Assembly (NCBI RefSeq): GCF_963677715.1
Contig: NZ_OY782495.1
Location: 806,001 to 870,000, forward strand
Origin: an uncultured Bacteroides sp.
GTDB lineage: Bacteria; Bacteroidota; Bacteroidia; Bacteroidales; Bacteroidaceae
Direction: 5' to 3'
DNA length: 64,000 nucleotides
Below are positions 1 to 8,412 of this stretch, piece by piece (the first letter of the stretch is position 1; each line of letters begins with the position of its first letter). The position numbers and the translations under genes are program-made. The notes under the pieces were generated by a model. It was not told where the DNA came from. It saw only the letters and a list, made by a program, of their open reading frames with translations, and made no database searches.

Positions 1-747
1 ATCAAACCCGAAAATCTGGTTTATAAAAAACCCGATTTAATGAACGACAACGCCATGCACTACTGCCCCGGCTGCAGTCATGGAGTAGTTCATAAGCTTA
101 TTGCCGAGGTGATAGAAGAAATGGAAATGGAAGAAAAAGCCATTGGCATCTCTCCTGTGGGCTGTGCTGTTTTCATGTACAACTATCTCGATATAGACTG
201 GCAGGAAGCCGCCCACGGACGTGCACCCGCTTTGGCTACCGCCATCAAACGTTTGTGGCCAGGCAAACTCGTCTTTACCTATCAAGGAGACGGCGATCTG
301 GCTTGTATCGGTACGGCCGAAACAATCCATGCACTTAACCGCGGAGATAATATCACCATTATTTTCATTAATAACGGCATCTATGGCATGACCGGCGGAC
401 AAATGGCTCCGACTACCCTTATCGGAATGAAAACAGCCACCTGCCCCGATGGCCGCGAAGTACATCTTCACGGATATCCCATTAAAATGACGGAAATAGC
501 CGCCCAACTGGAAGGTACAGCTTACGTTACCCGTCAGTCGGTGCAGTCGGTTGCCGCTATTCGTAAGGCTAAAAAAGCCATACGCAAAGCTTTCGAAAAC
601 TCGATGAACGGAAAAGGTTCCAATCTCGTCGAAATCGTGGCAACATGCAATGCCGGCTGGAAGATGACTCCTGCCGATGCTAATAAATGGATGGAAGAAA
701 ACATGTTCCCCTTCTACCCGCTTGGCGATATAAAAGATAAAGAATAA
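1..747 (+). CDS. korB: 2-oxoacid:ferredoxin oxidoreductase, beta (TPP-binding) subunit, 5' partial
   Basis: Thiamine-pyrophosphate-binding beta subunit of a 2-oxoglutarate/2-oxoacid:ferredoxin oxidoreductase, which oxidatively decarboxylates a 2-oxoacid to an acyl-CoA and reduces ferredoxin. The reading frame is open to the left edge (upstream residues IKPENLVYKKPDL), so the ATG at 40 is internal and the true start lies outside the window. Visible family motifs are HYCPGCSHG near the start, the TPP/Mg motif GDGDLACIG followed by NNGIYGMTGGQ, and SPVGC. The gamma subunit follows 17 bp downstream, so both belong to one operon whose alpha subunit is presumably to the left. The KorB assignment rather than VorB/PorB is from overall resemblance to Bacteroides homologues. 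Confidence 0.9.
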   Translation: MKPENLVYKKPDLMNDNAMHYCPGCSHGVVHKLIAEVIEEMEMEEKAIGISPVGCAVFMYNYLDIDWQEAAHGRAPALATAIKRLWPGKLVFTYQGDGDLACIGTAETIHALNRGDNITIIFINNGIYGMTGGQMAPTTLIGMKTATCPDGREVHLHGYPIKMTEIAAQLEGTAYVTRQSVQSVAAIRKAKKAIRKAFENSMNGKGSNLVEIVATCNAGWKMTPADANKWMEENMFPFYPLGDIKDKE

Positions 748-764
748 CGCTAAAAGGAAATAAA

Positions 765-1307
765 ATGAAAGAAGAAATAATTATAGCAGGCTTTGGCGGA
801 CAAGGGGTTTTATCTATGGGCAAAATTCTGGCTTATTCCGGTTTAATGGAAGACAAAGAAGTGACCTGGATGCCCGCTTACGGCCCCGAACAACGAGGAG
901 GAACAGCCAACGTAACCGTAATAGTTAGCGATGAAAAAATATCCTCGCCTATTCTGAGTAAATACGATACGGCTATTATCCTGAACCAACCGTCGCTCGA
1001 GAAATTTGAGAGCAGAGTAAAGCCCGGCGGCACGCTTATCTACGATGGTTACGGAATTATCCACCCGCCCAAACGCAGCGACATCAAGGTTTATCGCATA
1101 GATGCCATGGATGCCGCCAATGAGATGAATAACGCCAAAGCATTCAACATGATTGTACTTGGAGGCCTACTAAAACTTCGCCCCATCGTAACCATAGAGA
1201 GTGTGCTGAAAGGGTTGAAAAAAACACTGCCCGAACGCCATCATCACCTCATACCGATGAACGAAGCCGCCATTCTTAAAGGGATGGAACTCATTCACGA
1301 ACAATAA
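765..1307 (+). CDS. korC: 2-oxoacid:ferredoxin oxidoreductase, gamma subunit
   Basis: Gamma-type subunit (about 180 aa, normal size) of the same 2-oxoacid:acceptor oxidoreductase as the preceding gene. The N-terminus has the IIIAGFGGQGVLSMGKILA motif typical of the POR/KOR gamma domain, then GPEQRGGTANVTVIVSD, which is highly conserved in the family. ATG at 765 is preceded by a purine-rich AAAAGGAAAT. It is the last gene of the operon: a strong hairpin follows 29 bp downstream. Confidence 0.9.
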   Translation: MKEEIIIAGFGGQGVLSMGKILAYSGLMEDKEVTWMPAYGPEQRGGTANVTVIVSDEKISSPILSKYDTAIILNQPSLEKFESRVKPGGTLIYDGYGIIHPPKRSDIKVYRIDAMDAANEMNNAKAFNMIVLGGLLKLRPIVTIESVLKGLKKTLPERHHHLIPMNEAAILKGMELIHEQ

Positions 1308-1336
1308 ACCGAGGATAGGACATCGTTATAATCTTT

Positions 1337-1368
1337 CAGCCCGGGCCTGCACGTGCAGGTCCGGGCTG
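1337..1368 (+). terminator. Hairpin after korBC operon
   Basis: Near-perfect 32-nt inverted repeat: CAGCCCGG pairs with CCGGGCTG and the centre CCTGCACGTGCAGG is itself palindromic. It lies directly after the kor operon. No long T-run follows, so it may stabilise the 3' end rather than act as a classical intrinsic terminator. Confidence 0.65.
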
Positions 1369-1424
1369 ATGCAATAATTGACGTTAATACATAAATAAAT
1401 TCTGCCGACAATCTATTTTTATTG

Positions 1425-1432
1425 TATATTTG
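1425..1432 (+). promoter_or_regulatory. Bacteroides -7 element (TATATTTG)
   Basis: TATATTTG matches the Bacteroidota -7 consensus TAnnTTTG and ends 9 bp before the ATG at 1442. That places transcription start only a few nucleotides before the start codon, so the upstream in-frame TTG at 1430 is very unlikely to be the translation start. Confidence 0.6.
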
Positions 1433-1441
1433 CCGCTAATT

Positions 1442-3454
1442 ATGAGAAGAATTCTACTTACATATATAGCTTTATTCCTCATTGGTCAGGTTCATATCTG
1501 GGCACAGTCTAATAATTTCACCGATACCAGCGGCAATCAGATAGACCCCGCCATGCGAACGCAAAAAGGAGACAGTTCGAACGTGGAGATACAAAGCATT
1601 CCGCCCAAACTCTATATGTGGAATGTAAGCGAAGATTTGGGCAACATTAAACCGATCCCGGTTGACACAGCCTATCAGCATTTTCAAAACACAAATCTCA
1701 CCGAAGGAATAAAAGGACACTATAATTATTTGGGCAATATGGGCGCACCCCGCATGTCTCGCCTATTCTTCGAACGCCCCGAAGCCTCTTCGGCTATGTT
1801 TATGGATCCTTTTTCGAGCTTCTATCTAAGGCCCGATCAATTCAAATTCACAAACAGTAATATCCCCTACACAAACGTTACCTATTACAAAGCCGGCGGC
1901 CCGGTTGACGGAGAAGAACGATTCAAATCTTATTTTTCCGTCAATGCAGGCAAGCGACTGGCATTCGGGTTCAATTTTGATTACTTGTACGGCCGGGGCT
2001 TTTACAACAGCCAATCCACCTCATTCTTTAATGGCGCCCTGTTCGGCAGCTACATCGGCGATCGTTACCAGGCACATTTGCTCTTCAGCAGCTACTCTCT
2101 GAAGATGGCGGAGAACGGTGGTATAACCGACGACCGATACATCACCGACCCCGAAGCCATGGCCGAAGGTAAAAAGACATACGAAGCCGGCAGCATACCA
2201 ACCAATATGGAAGATACCTGGAACAGAAACAACAAGTATTATGCTTTTCTGACCCACAGATACAACGTAGGATTTATGCGAAAAGCCACCGGAGTGAAGA
2301 GTGATACGATTGATCGGTACATCCCCGTTACCAGTTTTATCCACACCCTGAAAGTAGAAGGTGCCAAGCATCACTTTATCTCTGACACAGAAACAAAAGA
2401 TTTCTACAAAAACACCTATATCAATACCGGTTCACTGACAAGCAACGACTCTACCACTTACTTCAGCATAAAGAACACCTTTGGCATCGCCCTGCTCGAA
2501 GGCTTCAACAAGTACGCCAAATCGGGTTTAACAGCCTACATTTCTCATCAGATAAGCAAGTATGAGCTCATGAACAGCGATTCCGTATCAACGGATAAAT
2601 ACAACGAGCAAGAAGTGTTTCTGGGCGGAGAACTCTCGAAGCGGCAAGGCAGTGTGTTGCACTACAACGTTAACGGCGAAGTGGGCATGCTCGAACAAGC
2701 CATCGGGCAGTTCCGTCTCAAGGGAAATCTCGACCTCAATTTTCATTTATGGAAAGACACCGTGAGCCTCATAGGGCACGCATCAATCAGCAATACCCTG
2801 CCGGCCTTTTACATGCGACACTACCACTCCAACCATTTTTACTGGGACAATGAGTTAAGCAAAGAATTTCGTTCGCGCATTGAAGGAGAACTGAATATAG
2901 AACGTTTGCGAACGAACCTGAAAGTAGGAATAGAAAATGTAAAAAACTACACCTACTTCGATCAACAAGCTTTGCCGGCACAGTTCGGAGATAATATTCA
3001 AGTCATATCCGCCACGCTGAATCAAAACTTCAAAGCAGGCATTCTGCATTTAGACAACGAAATAAGCTGGCAACAATCGAGCAACAACACCGTGTTGCCC
3101 CTGCCCAAACTGTCTTTATACCACAACCTGTATATTGAAACAAAGCTGGCAAAAAAAGTACTGAGTTTGCAACTGGGTGCCGACGTGCGCTATTTCTCTA
3201 AATATTATGCCCCCGATTATACCCCTGCCATCCAGCAGTTTCATCTGCAAGCCACTGACGGCCAGGTAGAAATAGGCGGTTACCCCATTGTGAACCTGTA
3301 TGCCAACCTACAGTTGAAACGTACCCGCTTCTTCGTCATGATGTATCATGTTAACCAAGGCATGATGAGCAATGAGAATTCTTTTCTGGCTCCGCACTAC
3401 CCCATCAATCAACGATTACTTAAGTTCGGCCTTTCGTGGAACTTTTATGATTAA
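1442..3454 (+). CDS. Putative outer-membrane porin (Porin_10-like)
   Basis: About 670-residue secreted protein with a signal peptide (MRRILLTYIALFLIGQVHIWAQ) followed by alternating aromatic/polar beta-strand-like sequence to the end, finishing LLKFGLSWNFYD with a terminal aromatic as in outer-membrane barrels. Length and the region around RLFFERPEASSAMFMDPFSSFYLRP resemble the Bacteroides 'putative porin' family. I chose ATG 1442, which gives an immediate signal peptide and sits next to a -7 element; an in-frame TTG lies 12 bp upstream. The next gene starts 6 bp after the stop, so the two are probably co-transcribed. Substrate unknown. Confidence 0.75.
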   Translation: MRRILLTYIALFLIGQVHIWAQSNNFTDTSGNQIDPAMRTQKGDSSNVEIQSIPPKLYMWNVSEDLGNIKPIPVDTAYQHFQNTNLTEGIKGHYNYLGNMGAPRMSRLFFERPEASSAMFMDPFSSFYLRPDQFKFTNSNIPYTNVTYYKAGGPVDGEERFKSYFSVNAGKRLAFGFNFDYLYGRGFYNSQSTSFFNGALFGSYIGDRYQAHLLFSSYSLKMAENGGITDDRYITDPEAMAEGKKTYEAGSIPTNMEDTWNRNNKYYAFLTHRYNVGFMRKATGVKSDTIDRYIPVTSFIHTLKVEGAKHHFISDTETKDFYKNTYINTGSLTSNDSTTYFSIKNTFGIALLEGFNKYAKSGLTAYISHQISKYELMNSDSVSTDKYNEQEVFLGGELSKRQGSVLHYNVNGEVGMLEQAIGQFRLKGNLDLNFHLWKDTVSLIGHASISNTLPAFYMRHYHSNHFYWDNELSKEFRSRIEGELNIERLRTNLKVGIENVKNYTYFDQQALPAQFGDNIQVISATLNQNFKAGILHLDNEISWQQSSNNTVLPLPKLSLYHNLYIETKLAKKVLSLQLGADVRYFSKYYAPDYTPAIQQFHLQATDGQVEIGGYPIVNLYANLQLKRTRFFVMMYHVNQGMMSNENSFLAPHYPINQRLLKFGLSWNFYD

Positions 3455-3460
3455 TACCGC

Positions 3461-4285
3461 ATGAAGCTATCTAAACAAAGAATACAGAAATACATACTTA
3501 TGGGCATTGTCTCGGTGCTTATCGGTTCCATCTGGTTTCAAAGAATTAAGCCCAAAGGGCATCCGCGCGACTATGCCGCCATCCTTTCCGAAGGAGTTAT
3601 CAATGTAGCAACAGAGTATAATTCACTCAGTTTTTATGCCGATGCCGACAGCATATCCGGCTTTCATTACGAACTCATCGAAGCCTTTGCCCGCCACAAA
3701 GGGATAAAAACAAAGGTAACGCCCGAAATGAGCTTTGAAAAACGCATGCAGGGTCTTAATAACGGCACGTTTGATGTTATTGCCTACGGCATACAAACCA
3801 CCAGCGAACTAAAAGACTCGTTGTTACTCACCGCACCGATTATCCTCAGCAAGCAAGTGCTGGTGCAACGCAAGGCCACCAAAGGCGGCGCCCCTTACAT
3901 AAAGAGCCAGCTCGATTTGGCCGGCAAAACACTCCATGTGGTTAAAGGTTCCCCCTCCATTATGCGCATACGCCATTTGGGAAACGAAATAGGCGATACA
4001 ATCTATGTCAAACAAATAGATAAATACGGATCAGAACAACTCATTTCTCTGGTAGCCCACGGAGACATCGACTACGCCGTGTGCGACGAAGACATAGCCC
4101 GTGTATGCGCCGATTCACTGCCGCAATTGGATATCAATACAGACATCAGTTTCACCCAGTTCTACTCATGGGCAGTCAGCAAGCAATCGCCCGTATTGCT
4201 GGATAGCCTCAACTCCTGGCTACATACATTTATCAAGAGCAAAGAATTTCATCGCATATATCACAAATACTACGGTAAACGTTAG
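3461..4285 (+). CDS. Membrane-anchored solute-binding protein (SBP_bac_3 family)
   Basis: About 274 aa. An N-terminal hydrophobic segment (residues about 12-27) anchors or exports the protein. It is followed by a family 3 periplasmic substrate-binding fold: GVINVATEYNSLSFY, then GFHYELIEAFARHKGIK, NGTFDVIAYGIQTTSELKDSLLLT and the late AVSKQSPVLLDSLNSWL. This arrangement resembles the non-catalytic half of MltF. No lytic transglycosylase domain follows and no ABC permease is adjacent, so a sensory or scaffolding role is as likely as transport. It begins 6 bp after the porin gene, suggesting a shared transcript. Confidence 0.75.
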   Translation: MKLSKQRIQKYILMGIVSVLIGSIWFQRIKPKGHPRDYAAILSEGVINVATEYNSLSFYADADSISGFHYELIEAFARHKGIKTKVTPEMSFEKRMQGLNNGTFDVIAYGIQTTSELKDSLLLTAPIILSKQVLVQRKATKGGAPYIKSQLDLAGKTLHVVKGSPSIMRIRHLGNEIGDTIYVKQIDKYGSEQLISLVAHGDIDYAVCDEDIARVCADSLPQLDINTDISFTQFYSWAVSKQSPVLLDSLNSWLHTFIKSKEFHRIYHKYYGKR

Positions 4286-4325
4286 AATATCGCATTCTAA
4301 ATGTTAATAATCAAATAATTATATT

Positions 4326-4333
4326 TAAGTTTG
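4326..4333 (+). promoter_or_regulatory. -7 element (TAAGTTTG)
   Basis: TAAGTTTG matches TAnnTTTG and lies 26 bp before the ATG of the Gfo/Idh/MocA gene. No strong -33 box is evident. Confidence 0.45.
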
Positions 4334-4359
4334 CATTCCGGTTATTAATATTAAGGAAT

Positions 4360-5346
4360 ATGGATGATAAAGTAATAAAATGGGGATTTATCGGTTGCGG
4401 AAACGTTACCGAACAAAAAAGTGGCCCGGCTTTTAAAAAAGTAGAAGGCTCTGAAGTAGTAGCCGTGATGAGCCGGGATGGTGCAAAAGCAAAAGCTTAT
4501 GCCGAAAAAAGAGGCATCCCGAAATGGTATGATGATGCCCAGGAACTTATCGATGACCCGCAAGTAAACGCAGTTTACATTGCTACTCCTCCTTCTTCTC
4601 ATGCTACATACGCCGTAATGGCTATGAAAGCAGGCAAACCTGTTTACATAGAAAAGCCCATGGCCGTTACCTACGAAGAGTGCACACGCATCAACCGCAT
4701 TTCGCACGAAACAGGGGTACCCTGCTTTGTAGCTTACTACCGCAGATACATGCCCTATTTTCTTAAAGTAAAAGAGCTGATACAGCAAAACACCATCGGA
4801 AACATCAGTAACATACAAATCCGTTTTGCCCAACCGCCCTATGAACTCGATTATCACAAAGACAACCTGCCGTGGCGGGTACAACCCGATATTTCGGGAG
4901 GCGGATATTTTTATGATCTCGCTCCCCACCAGATAGATTTGTTGCAAGATATTTTCGGCTGCATTCTCGAAGCCAAAGGGTTTAAGGCCAATCGTGGCGG
5001 CCTCTATCCGGCCGAAGACACATTAAGTGGCTGCTTTCAGTTCGACTCGGGCCTGGTAGGTTCCGGCTCGTGGTGCTTTGTGGCACATGAATCGGCCAAA
5101 GAAGACCGCATCGAAGTCATCGGCGACAAAGGCATGATCTGCTTCTCTACCTTCACCTATGAACCCATTGCACTGCATACCTATCGGGGGCGCGAAGAGA
5201 TACGGGTAGCGAATCCGGAACACGTGCAGCAACCTCTTATTCAAGCTGTGGTAGATCATTTGTTGGGCAAATCCGTTTGCACCTGCGATGGAGAAAGTGC
5301 CACCACCACCAACTGGGTAATGGATAAAATTCTGGGGAAACTTTAA
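4360..5346 (+). CDS. Gfo/Idh/MocA family NAD(P)-dependent oxidoreductase
   Basis: About 328 aa, typical family length. The N-terminal Rossmann motif is GFIGCGNVTEQK. It is followed by YIATPPSSHATYAVMAMKAGKPVYIEKPMAVTYEEC, in which the EKP lysine is the usual catalytic residue. The C-terminal domain has GGGYFYDLAPHQIDLL, where the histidine corresponds to the second catalytic position. The substrate (sugar, inositol or similar) cannot be told from sequence. It appears monocistronic: about 200 bp without a gene follows. Confidence 0.88.
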   Translation: MDDKVIKWGFIGCGNVTEQKSGPAFKKVEGSEVVAVMSRDGAKAKAYAEKRGIPKWYDDAQELIDDPQVNAVYIATPPSSHATYAVMAMKAGKPVYIEKPMAVTYEECTRINRISHETGVPCFVAYYRRYMPYFLKVKELIQQNTIGNISNIQIRFAQPPYELDYHKDNLPWRVQPDISGGGYFYDLAPHQIDLLQDIFGCILEAKGFKANRGGLYPAEDTLSGCFQFDSGLVGSGSWCFVAHESAKEDRIEVIGDKGMICFSTFTYEPIALHTYRGREEIRVANPEHVQQPLIQAVVDHLLGKSVCTCDGESATTTNWVMDKILGKL

Positions 5347-5385
5347 AAGCTACGCCCGCTCCTCAAACAAAAAATAAAAAATCTG

Positions 5386-5439
5386 TCCGTTAAGTTTCAT
5401 GAGCCATGCGGTTTGGCTGTTGAAGCTTAACCTTGCGGA
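5386..5439. other. Structured intergenic segment
   Basis: The gene-free stretch 5347-5544 contains a nested stem-loop: TCCG(5386) with CGGA(5436), GTTAAG with CTTAAC, TTC with GAA, and an inner AGCCA/TGGCT pair. A related sequence recurs at about 5469 (CTGCCCATTAAATTTCTTG against CTGTCCGTTAAGTTTCATG at 5383). It could be a 3' end structure of the oxidoreductase gene or a small RNA; no function can be assigned. Confidence 0.35.
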
Positions 5440-5533
5440 ACCATGCCGTGTCCCTTCCGGCTCAAAACCTGCCCATTAAATTTCTTGTTCTTTTTCCGCT
5501 TTCCATGTCACGTTTCACAATATACATTCGTCT

Positions 5534-5541
5534 TATCTTTG
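5534..5541 (+). promoter_or_regulatory. -7 element (TATCTTTG) of the ECF sigma operon
   Basis: TATCTTTG is a strong match to TAnnTTTG. It ends only 3 bp before the ATG at 5545, so the predicted mRNA would be leaderless or nearly so. Confidence 0.6.
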
Positions 5542-5544
5542 TAA

Positions 5545-6051
5545 ATGGAACTCAACCAATTTAAAATAACGGTTCTCCCGCTTCGCAGCAAGTTACTAAA
5601 CTATGCTCAAAAGCTGACGAGTGACACCTGCGATGCCGAAGACGTAGTGCAGGAGGTGATGCTAAAGCTGTGGAACATTCGCCAGAAGCTCGACGAATAT
5701 AACAGCGTGGAAGCACTGGCGGTTCGCATTACGCACAACCTCTGCATGGACAAGTGGCGAAGCAAGAAGCCAGATGCGCTGTCTCTGGATCAGGTTCAAA
5801 CAGCCAGTCGGGAGGCAAACCCGGAGCATCTGATGGAAAGAAAAGACGAGTTCCGGTTGATGAATGAAATTATAAGCTCGCTGCCCACACTGCAACAAAC
5901 CATTATCCGCATGAAGGATGTGGAAGAATACGAAACGGACGAGATAGCCGAAATAACCGGTTGTAATCCGGAATCTATCCGCAGCAACCTATCGAGAGCC
6001 CGAAAGAAAGTGAGAGACATTTACCTCAGACTAAAAACAAACGAAGTATGA
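5545..6051 (+). CDS. ECF-type sigma-70 family RNA polymerase sigma factor
   Basis: 168 aa, the normal length of Bacteroides extracytoplasmic-function sigma factors. Region 2 (about residues 15-75) contains DAEDVVQEVMLKLW and ITHNLCMDKWRSKK. Region 4 (about 105-160) contains LPTLQQTIIRMKDVEEYETDEIAEITGCNPESIRSNLSRARKKVR with the helix-turn-helix. It overlaps the next gene by 4 bp (ATGA), so sigma factor and membrane partner are translationally coupled. The downstream secreted DUF4252 and barrel proteins are likely members of its regulon. It is not a SusCD-type system because no TonB receptor is adjacent. Confidence 0.9.
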   Translation: MELNQFKITVLPLRSKLLNYAQKLTSDTCDAEDVVQEVMLKLWNIRQKLDEYNSVEALAVRITHNLCMDKWRSKKPDALSLDQVQTASREANPEHLMERKDEFRLMNEIISSLPTLQQTIIRMKDVEEYETDEIAEITGCNPESIRSNLSRARKKVRDIYLRLKTNEV

Positions 6052-6473
6052 ATATAGAAGAGTTACTAAACAATTATTTCGAAGGAGAAACCACCTGCGA
6101 AGAAGAGCGCGAACTGCGCCGCTACTTCAGCCGTGACGACGTGCCGGAACATTTGCAAGCCTACCGCCCTATTTTCGCTTACTTCGAAGAAGAAGCAAAA
6201 CGAAATAAGAAAACCCCCACAGCGGGAAGAAGCCGGAAGAACGTTTTCCGCCGGCACATCATCTATGCACTAAGCGGCATAGCCGCGGGCATACTACTCG
6301 CCATAGGCATTGCAGGCCTTTACAAACAAGCGAGCGCTGCGCCGGATAACTATGTAATCATTGACGGCAAAAAATATACCGATGCCGGCCTGATACACGA
6401 ACAGGCTCAGGCCGCTTTTCAAAACGTCAGCGTAAGTAAGGACGAGGTTTTCGCCACCCTGTTTAACGAATAA
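6048..6473 (+). CDS. Single-pass membrane protein, candidate anti-sigma factor
   Basis: 141 aa without a recognised named family. Residues 1-65 are acidic/charged and probably cytoplasmic (MNIEELLNNYFEGETTCEEE). Residues about 71-91 form one transmembrane helix (IIYALSGIAAGILLAIGIAG), and the rest would be periplasmic. This layout, the ATGA overlap with the sigma gene and the start LLNNYFEGETTxEEE, common in Bacteroides proteins beside ECF sigmas, suggest an anti-sigma factor. This is inference; no zinc-binding anti-sigma motif is visible. Confidence 0.6.
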   Translation: MNIEELLNNYFEGETTCEEERELRRYFSRDDVPEHLQAYRPIFAYFEEEAKRNKKTPTAGRSRKNVFRRHIIYALSGIAAGILLAIGIAGLYKQASAAPDNYVIIDGKKYTDAGLIHEQAQAAFQNVSVSKDEVFATLFNE

Positions 6474-6498
6474 ACGAACCCAATAATATCAAACGATT

Positions 6499-6945
6499 AT
6501 GAATAAAGCCATTCGAACAATACTGATAATCTCACTGCTTGCCGCGGCAACAGCCATGCACGCACAGCAAGGATTGCAGATAGCCGGCGTATTTCAAAAA
6601 TACAGCAAGCAAAAAGGGGTGACGATGGTAGAGCTATCTAACGAAATGCTCGAAACCTACGAAATGACCCTCTACAAAAGCATCACCTTTAAAGACGCTG
6701 AAGAAGCAATGCCCTACATACTGCATTGCCTGGAGGCCGACAAGAAGAAAGCCCGAAAGGTGAAAGAAGTGATGGCCGGCGGAGAAATAGAATCGGGGTA
6801 CTACCAATTGCCTCAGGTAAAAGAAGACATCAACCGCTTTATCCTCTTTAAAACGGGGAAAAAAGGCACGGCCACGCTCATCTATATCGAAGGGGAGCTG
6901 GATGCCGACGATCTGGTTACGATGCTGTTTATGAAGAAAAATTAA
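6499..6945 (+). CDS. Secreted DUF4252 family protein
   Basis: 148 aa with signal peptide MNKAIRTILIISLLAAATAMHAQ. The mature part opens with FQKYSKQKGVTMVELSNEML, the characteristic N-terminal motif of DUF4252 proteins, and ends with TLIYIEGELDADDLVTMLF, also typical. The function of the family is unknown. It is the third gene of the sigma cassette, 25 bp after the membrane protein, and is probably exported to the periplasm. Confidence 0.75.
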   Translation: MNKAIRTILIISLLAAATAMHAQQGLQIAGVFQKYSKQKGVTMVELSNEMLETYEMTLYKSITFKDAEEAMPYILHCLEADKKKARKVKEVMAGGEIESGYYQLPQVKEDINRFILFKTGKKGTATLIYIEGELDADDLVTMLFMKKN

Positions 6946-6965
6946 TCAATTAAAAAACAATACGT

Positions 6966-7847
6966 ATGAAACGAATCATCTTTATGCTGCTGATACTGGC
7001 TCCGATAGCAGGTATGGCACAAGAAACGAACAAGCGGGATACCACTCTCTTTGTAAATGGCCGAAAGTTAACCATCAAAGAGCACGAGGGAAAAATAAAA
7101 GTGAAACTCTATGAAGAGACTTCGCACGGAGACACCATCGAGAACGACCAGATATTCGAAGGCGTATACCTCGACGGGCAGAGCATAGAAAGAAGGATGG
7201 CGCTAAGCATACCCTTCACCAAGAAAAAATACAGAGGTCGTTTTGAACCACACTATGCAGGTCTGTACTTCGGTTACGGCAATCTGGCCAGCGGACTTAG
7301 GCTTAAAAATGCCGCAGGCATAGACCTTGTAGCCTCCAAATCGTGGGAAATAGGCATAAACCTCTTTCAGGGTTCGCTCGTACTCACACCCGACCATCAC
7401 TGGGGCCTGGTAAGCGGACTGGGCTACGGATATAACTCCTTCCGCATCGACGGCAACAAAGCTTTTCAGCGCGAAGACGGTGTCACAAAACTAATTTCCG
7501 CACCCGATAACGTTACCTACAGCCAAAGCAGACTGCGCTATAACTCCTTCCGCATTCCTTTGCTGTTGGAGTGGCAACAAAGATTCGGCAACAAAGGCCC
7601 ACTGTTCGCCTCTCTGGGCGGTGAAGCCGAAATACGTTGCTGGATAAACTCGAAAGTGAAAGTTGACGACCACGAAAAAACATTGGATAAGAATTTGAAT
7701 ATTCACCCCGTAGGCATCAACCTGCTTGCTCAGGCCGGCTATGACAATTGGGGCGTTTATCTGCGATACTCCGCTTTCAACATGTTCGAAAAAGATAAAG
7801 GCCCCGAACTGCACCCGGTAACGTTCGGTTTGGTTTGGCATTGGTAA
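6966..7847 (+). CDS. Outer-membrane beta-barrel protein
   Basis: 293 aa with signal peptide MKRIIFMLLILAPIAGMAQ. Amphipathic beta-strand-like stretches follow (HYAGLYFGYGNLASGL, SWEIGINLFQGSLVL, WGLVSGLGYGYNSFRI) and the C-terminus PVTFGLVWHW is aromatic, as in porin-family barrels of about 10-12 strands. It starts 20 bp after the DUF4252 gene and closes the sigma cassette; the stop is at 7845-7847. The role of the barrel is unknown. Confidence 0.7.
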   Translation: MKRIIFMLLILAPIAGMAQETNKRDTTLFVNGRKLTIKEHEGKIKVKLYEETSHGDTIENDQIFEGVYLDGQSIERRMALSIPFTKKKYRGRFEPHYAGLYFGYGNLASGLRLKNAAGIDLVASKSWEIGINLFQGSLVLTPDHHWGLVSGLGYGYNSFRIDGNKAFQREDGVTKLISAPDNVTYSQSRLRYNSFRIPLLLEWQQRFGNKGPLFASLGGEAEIRCWINSKVKVDDHEKTLDKNLNIHPVGINLLAQAGYDNWGVYLRYSAFNMFEKDKGPELHPVTFGLVWHW

Positions 7848-7899
7848 GAGGATCAGCATCTTAAAGCCGAAACATATTCTGAATCGGAGATTTATTTCG

Positions 7900-7907
7900 T
7901 ACATTTG
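7900..7907 (+). promoter_or_regulatory. -7 element (TACATTTG)
   Basis: TACATTTG matches TAnnTTTG, 28 bp before the guanine deaminase ATG at 7936. Confidence 0.5.
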
Positions 7908-7935
7908 CGGCAAATAAGTAAAAAGACAATAGCAA

Positions 7936-8403
7936 ATGACGAAAGAAGAACTGATGAGGAAAGCCATTGCGCTCTCCAAAGAAAATGTAGAAAACGGAGG
8001 TGGCCCTTTTGGAGCTGTGATAGCCAAAGACGGGAAAATCATTGCCACCGGCGTAAATCGTGTTACCGCCTCGTGCGACCCCACTGCACATGCCGAAGTA
8101 AGCGCCATACGCTCCGCCGCCACCCAACTGGGCACTTTTAATTTGAGCGGATACGAAATATATACCTCGTGCGAACCCTGCCCCATGTGCCTGGGGGCTA
8201 TTTATTGGGCTCGGCTGGACAAGATGTACTATGCCAACAACAAAAGCGATGCAAAAAGCATCGGCTTTGACGATTCTTTTATTTACGATGAGCTCGATTT
8301 AAAACCAGCAGAAAGAAAATTACCTTCGGAAATATTGCTCCCCGACGAAGCCATCAAAGCTTTTGAAATGTGGGCAAAAAAGGACGATAAAATAGAATAC
8401 TAA
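7936..8403 (+). CDS. guaD: Guanine deaminase (cytidine/deoxycytidylate deaminase fold)
   Basis: 155 aa zinc nucleobase deaminase, converting guanine to xanthine in purine salvage. Zinc ligands are visible: His52 and catalytic Glu54 in HAEVSAIR, and Cys82/Cys85 in SCEPCPMCLGAIYWAR. The segment DPTAHAEV and the C-terminal GFDDSFIYDEL with the PAER segment match the Bacillus GuaD type rather than tRNA adenosine deaminase TadA, whose C-terminus differs. It sits alone between the sigma cassette and a convergent regulator gene, sharing a bidirectional terminator with it. A broader nucleoside deaminase role remains possible. Confidence 0.82.
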   Translation: MTKEELMRKAIALSKENVENGGGPFGAVIAKDGKIIATGVNRVTASCDPTAHAEVSAIRSAATQLGTFNLSGYEIYTSCEPCPMCLGAIYWARLDKMYYANNKSDAKSIGFDDSFIYDELDLKPAERKLPSEILLPDEAIKAFEMWAKKDDKIEY

Positions 8404-8412
8404 ATGTAATCA

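Noticed and set aside
1430..1441. TTG at 1430 as start of the porin gene
   Set aside because: It overlaps the -7 element; ATG 1442 gives a normal signal peptide.
4351..4947. Minus-strand ORF opposite the Gfo/Idh/MocA gene
   Set aside because: Antisense shadow; the plus-strand gene has clear Rossmann and EKP motifs.
7491..8186. Minus-strand ORF (231 codons) spanning the end of the barrel gene and guaD
   Set aside because: Runs opposite two well-supported genes and has no family signature.
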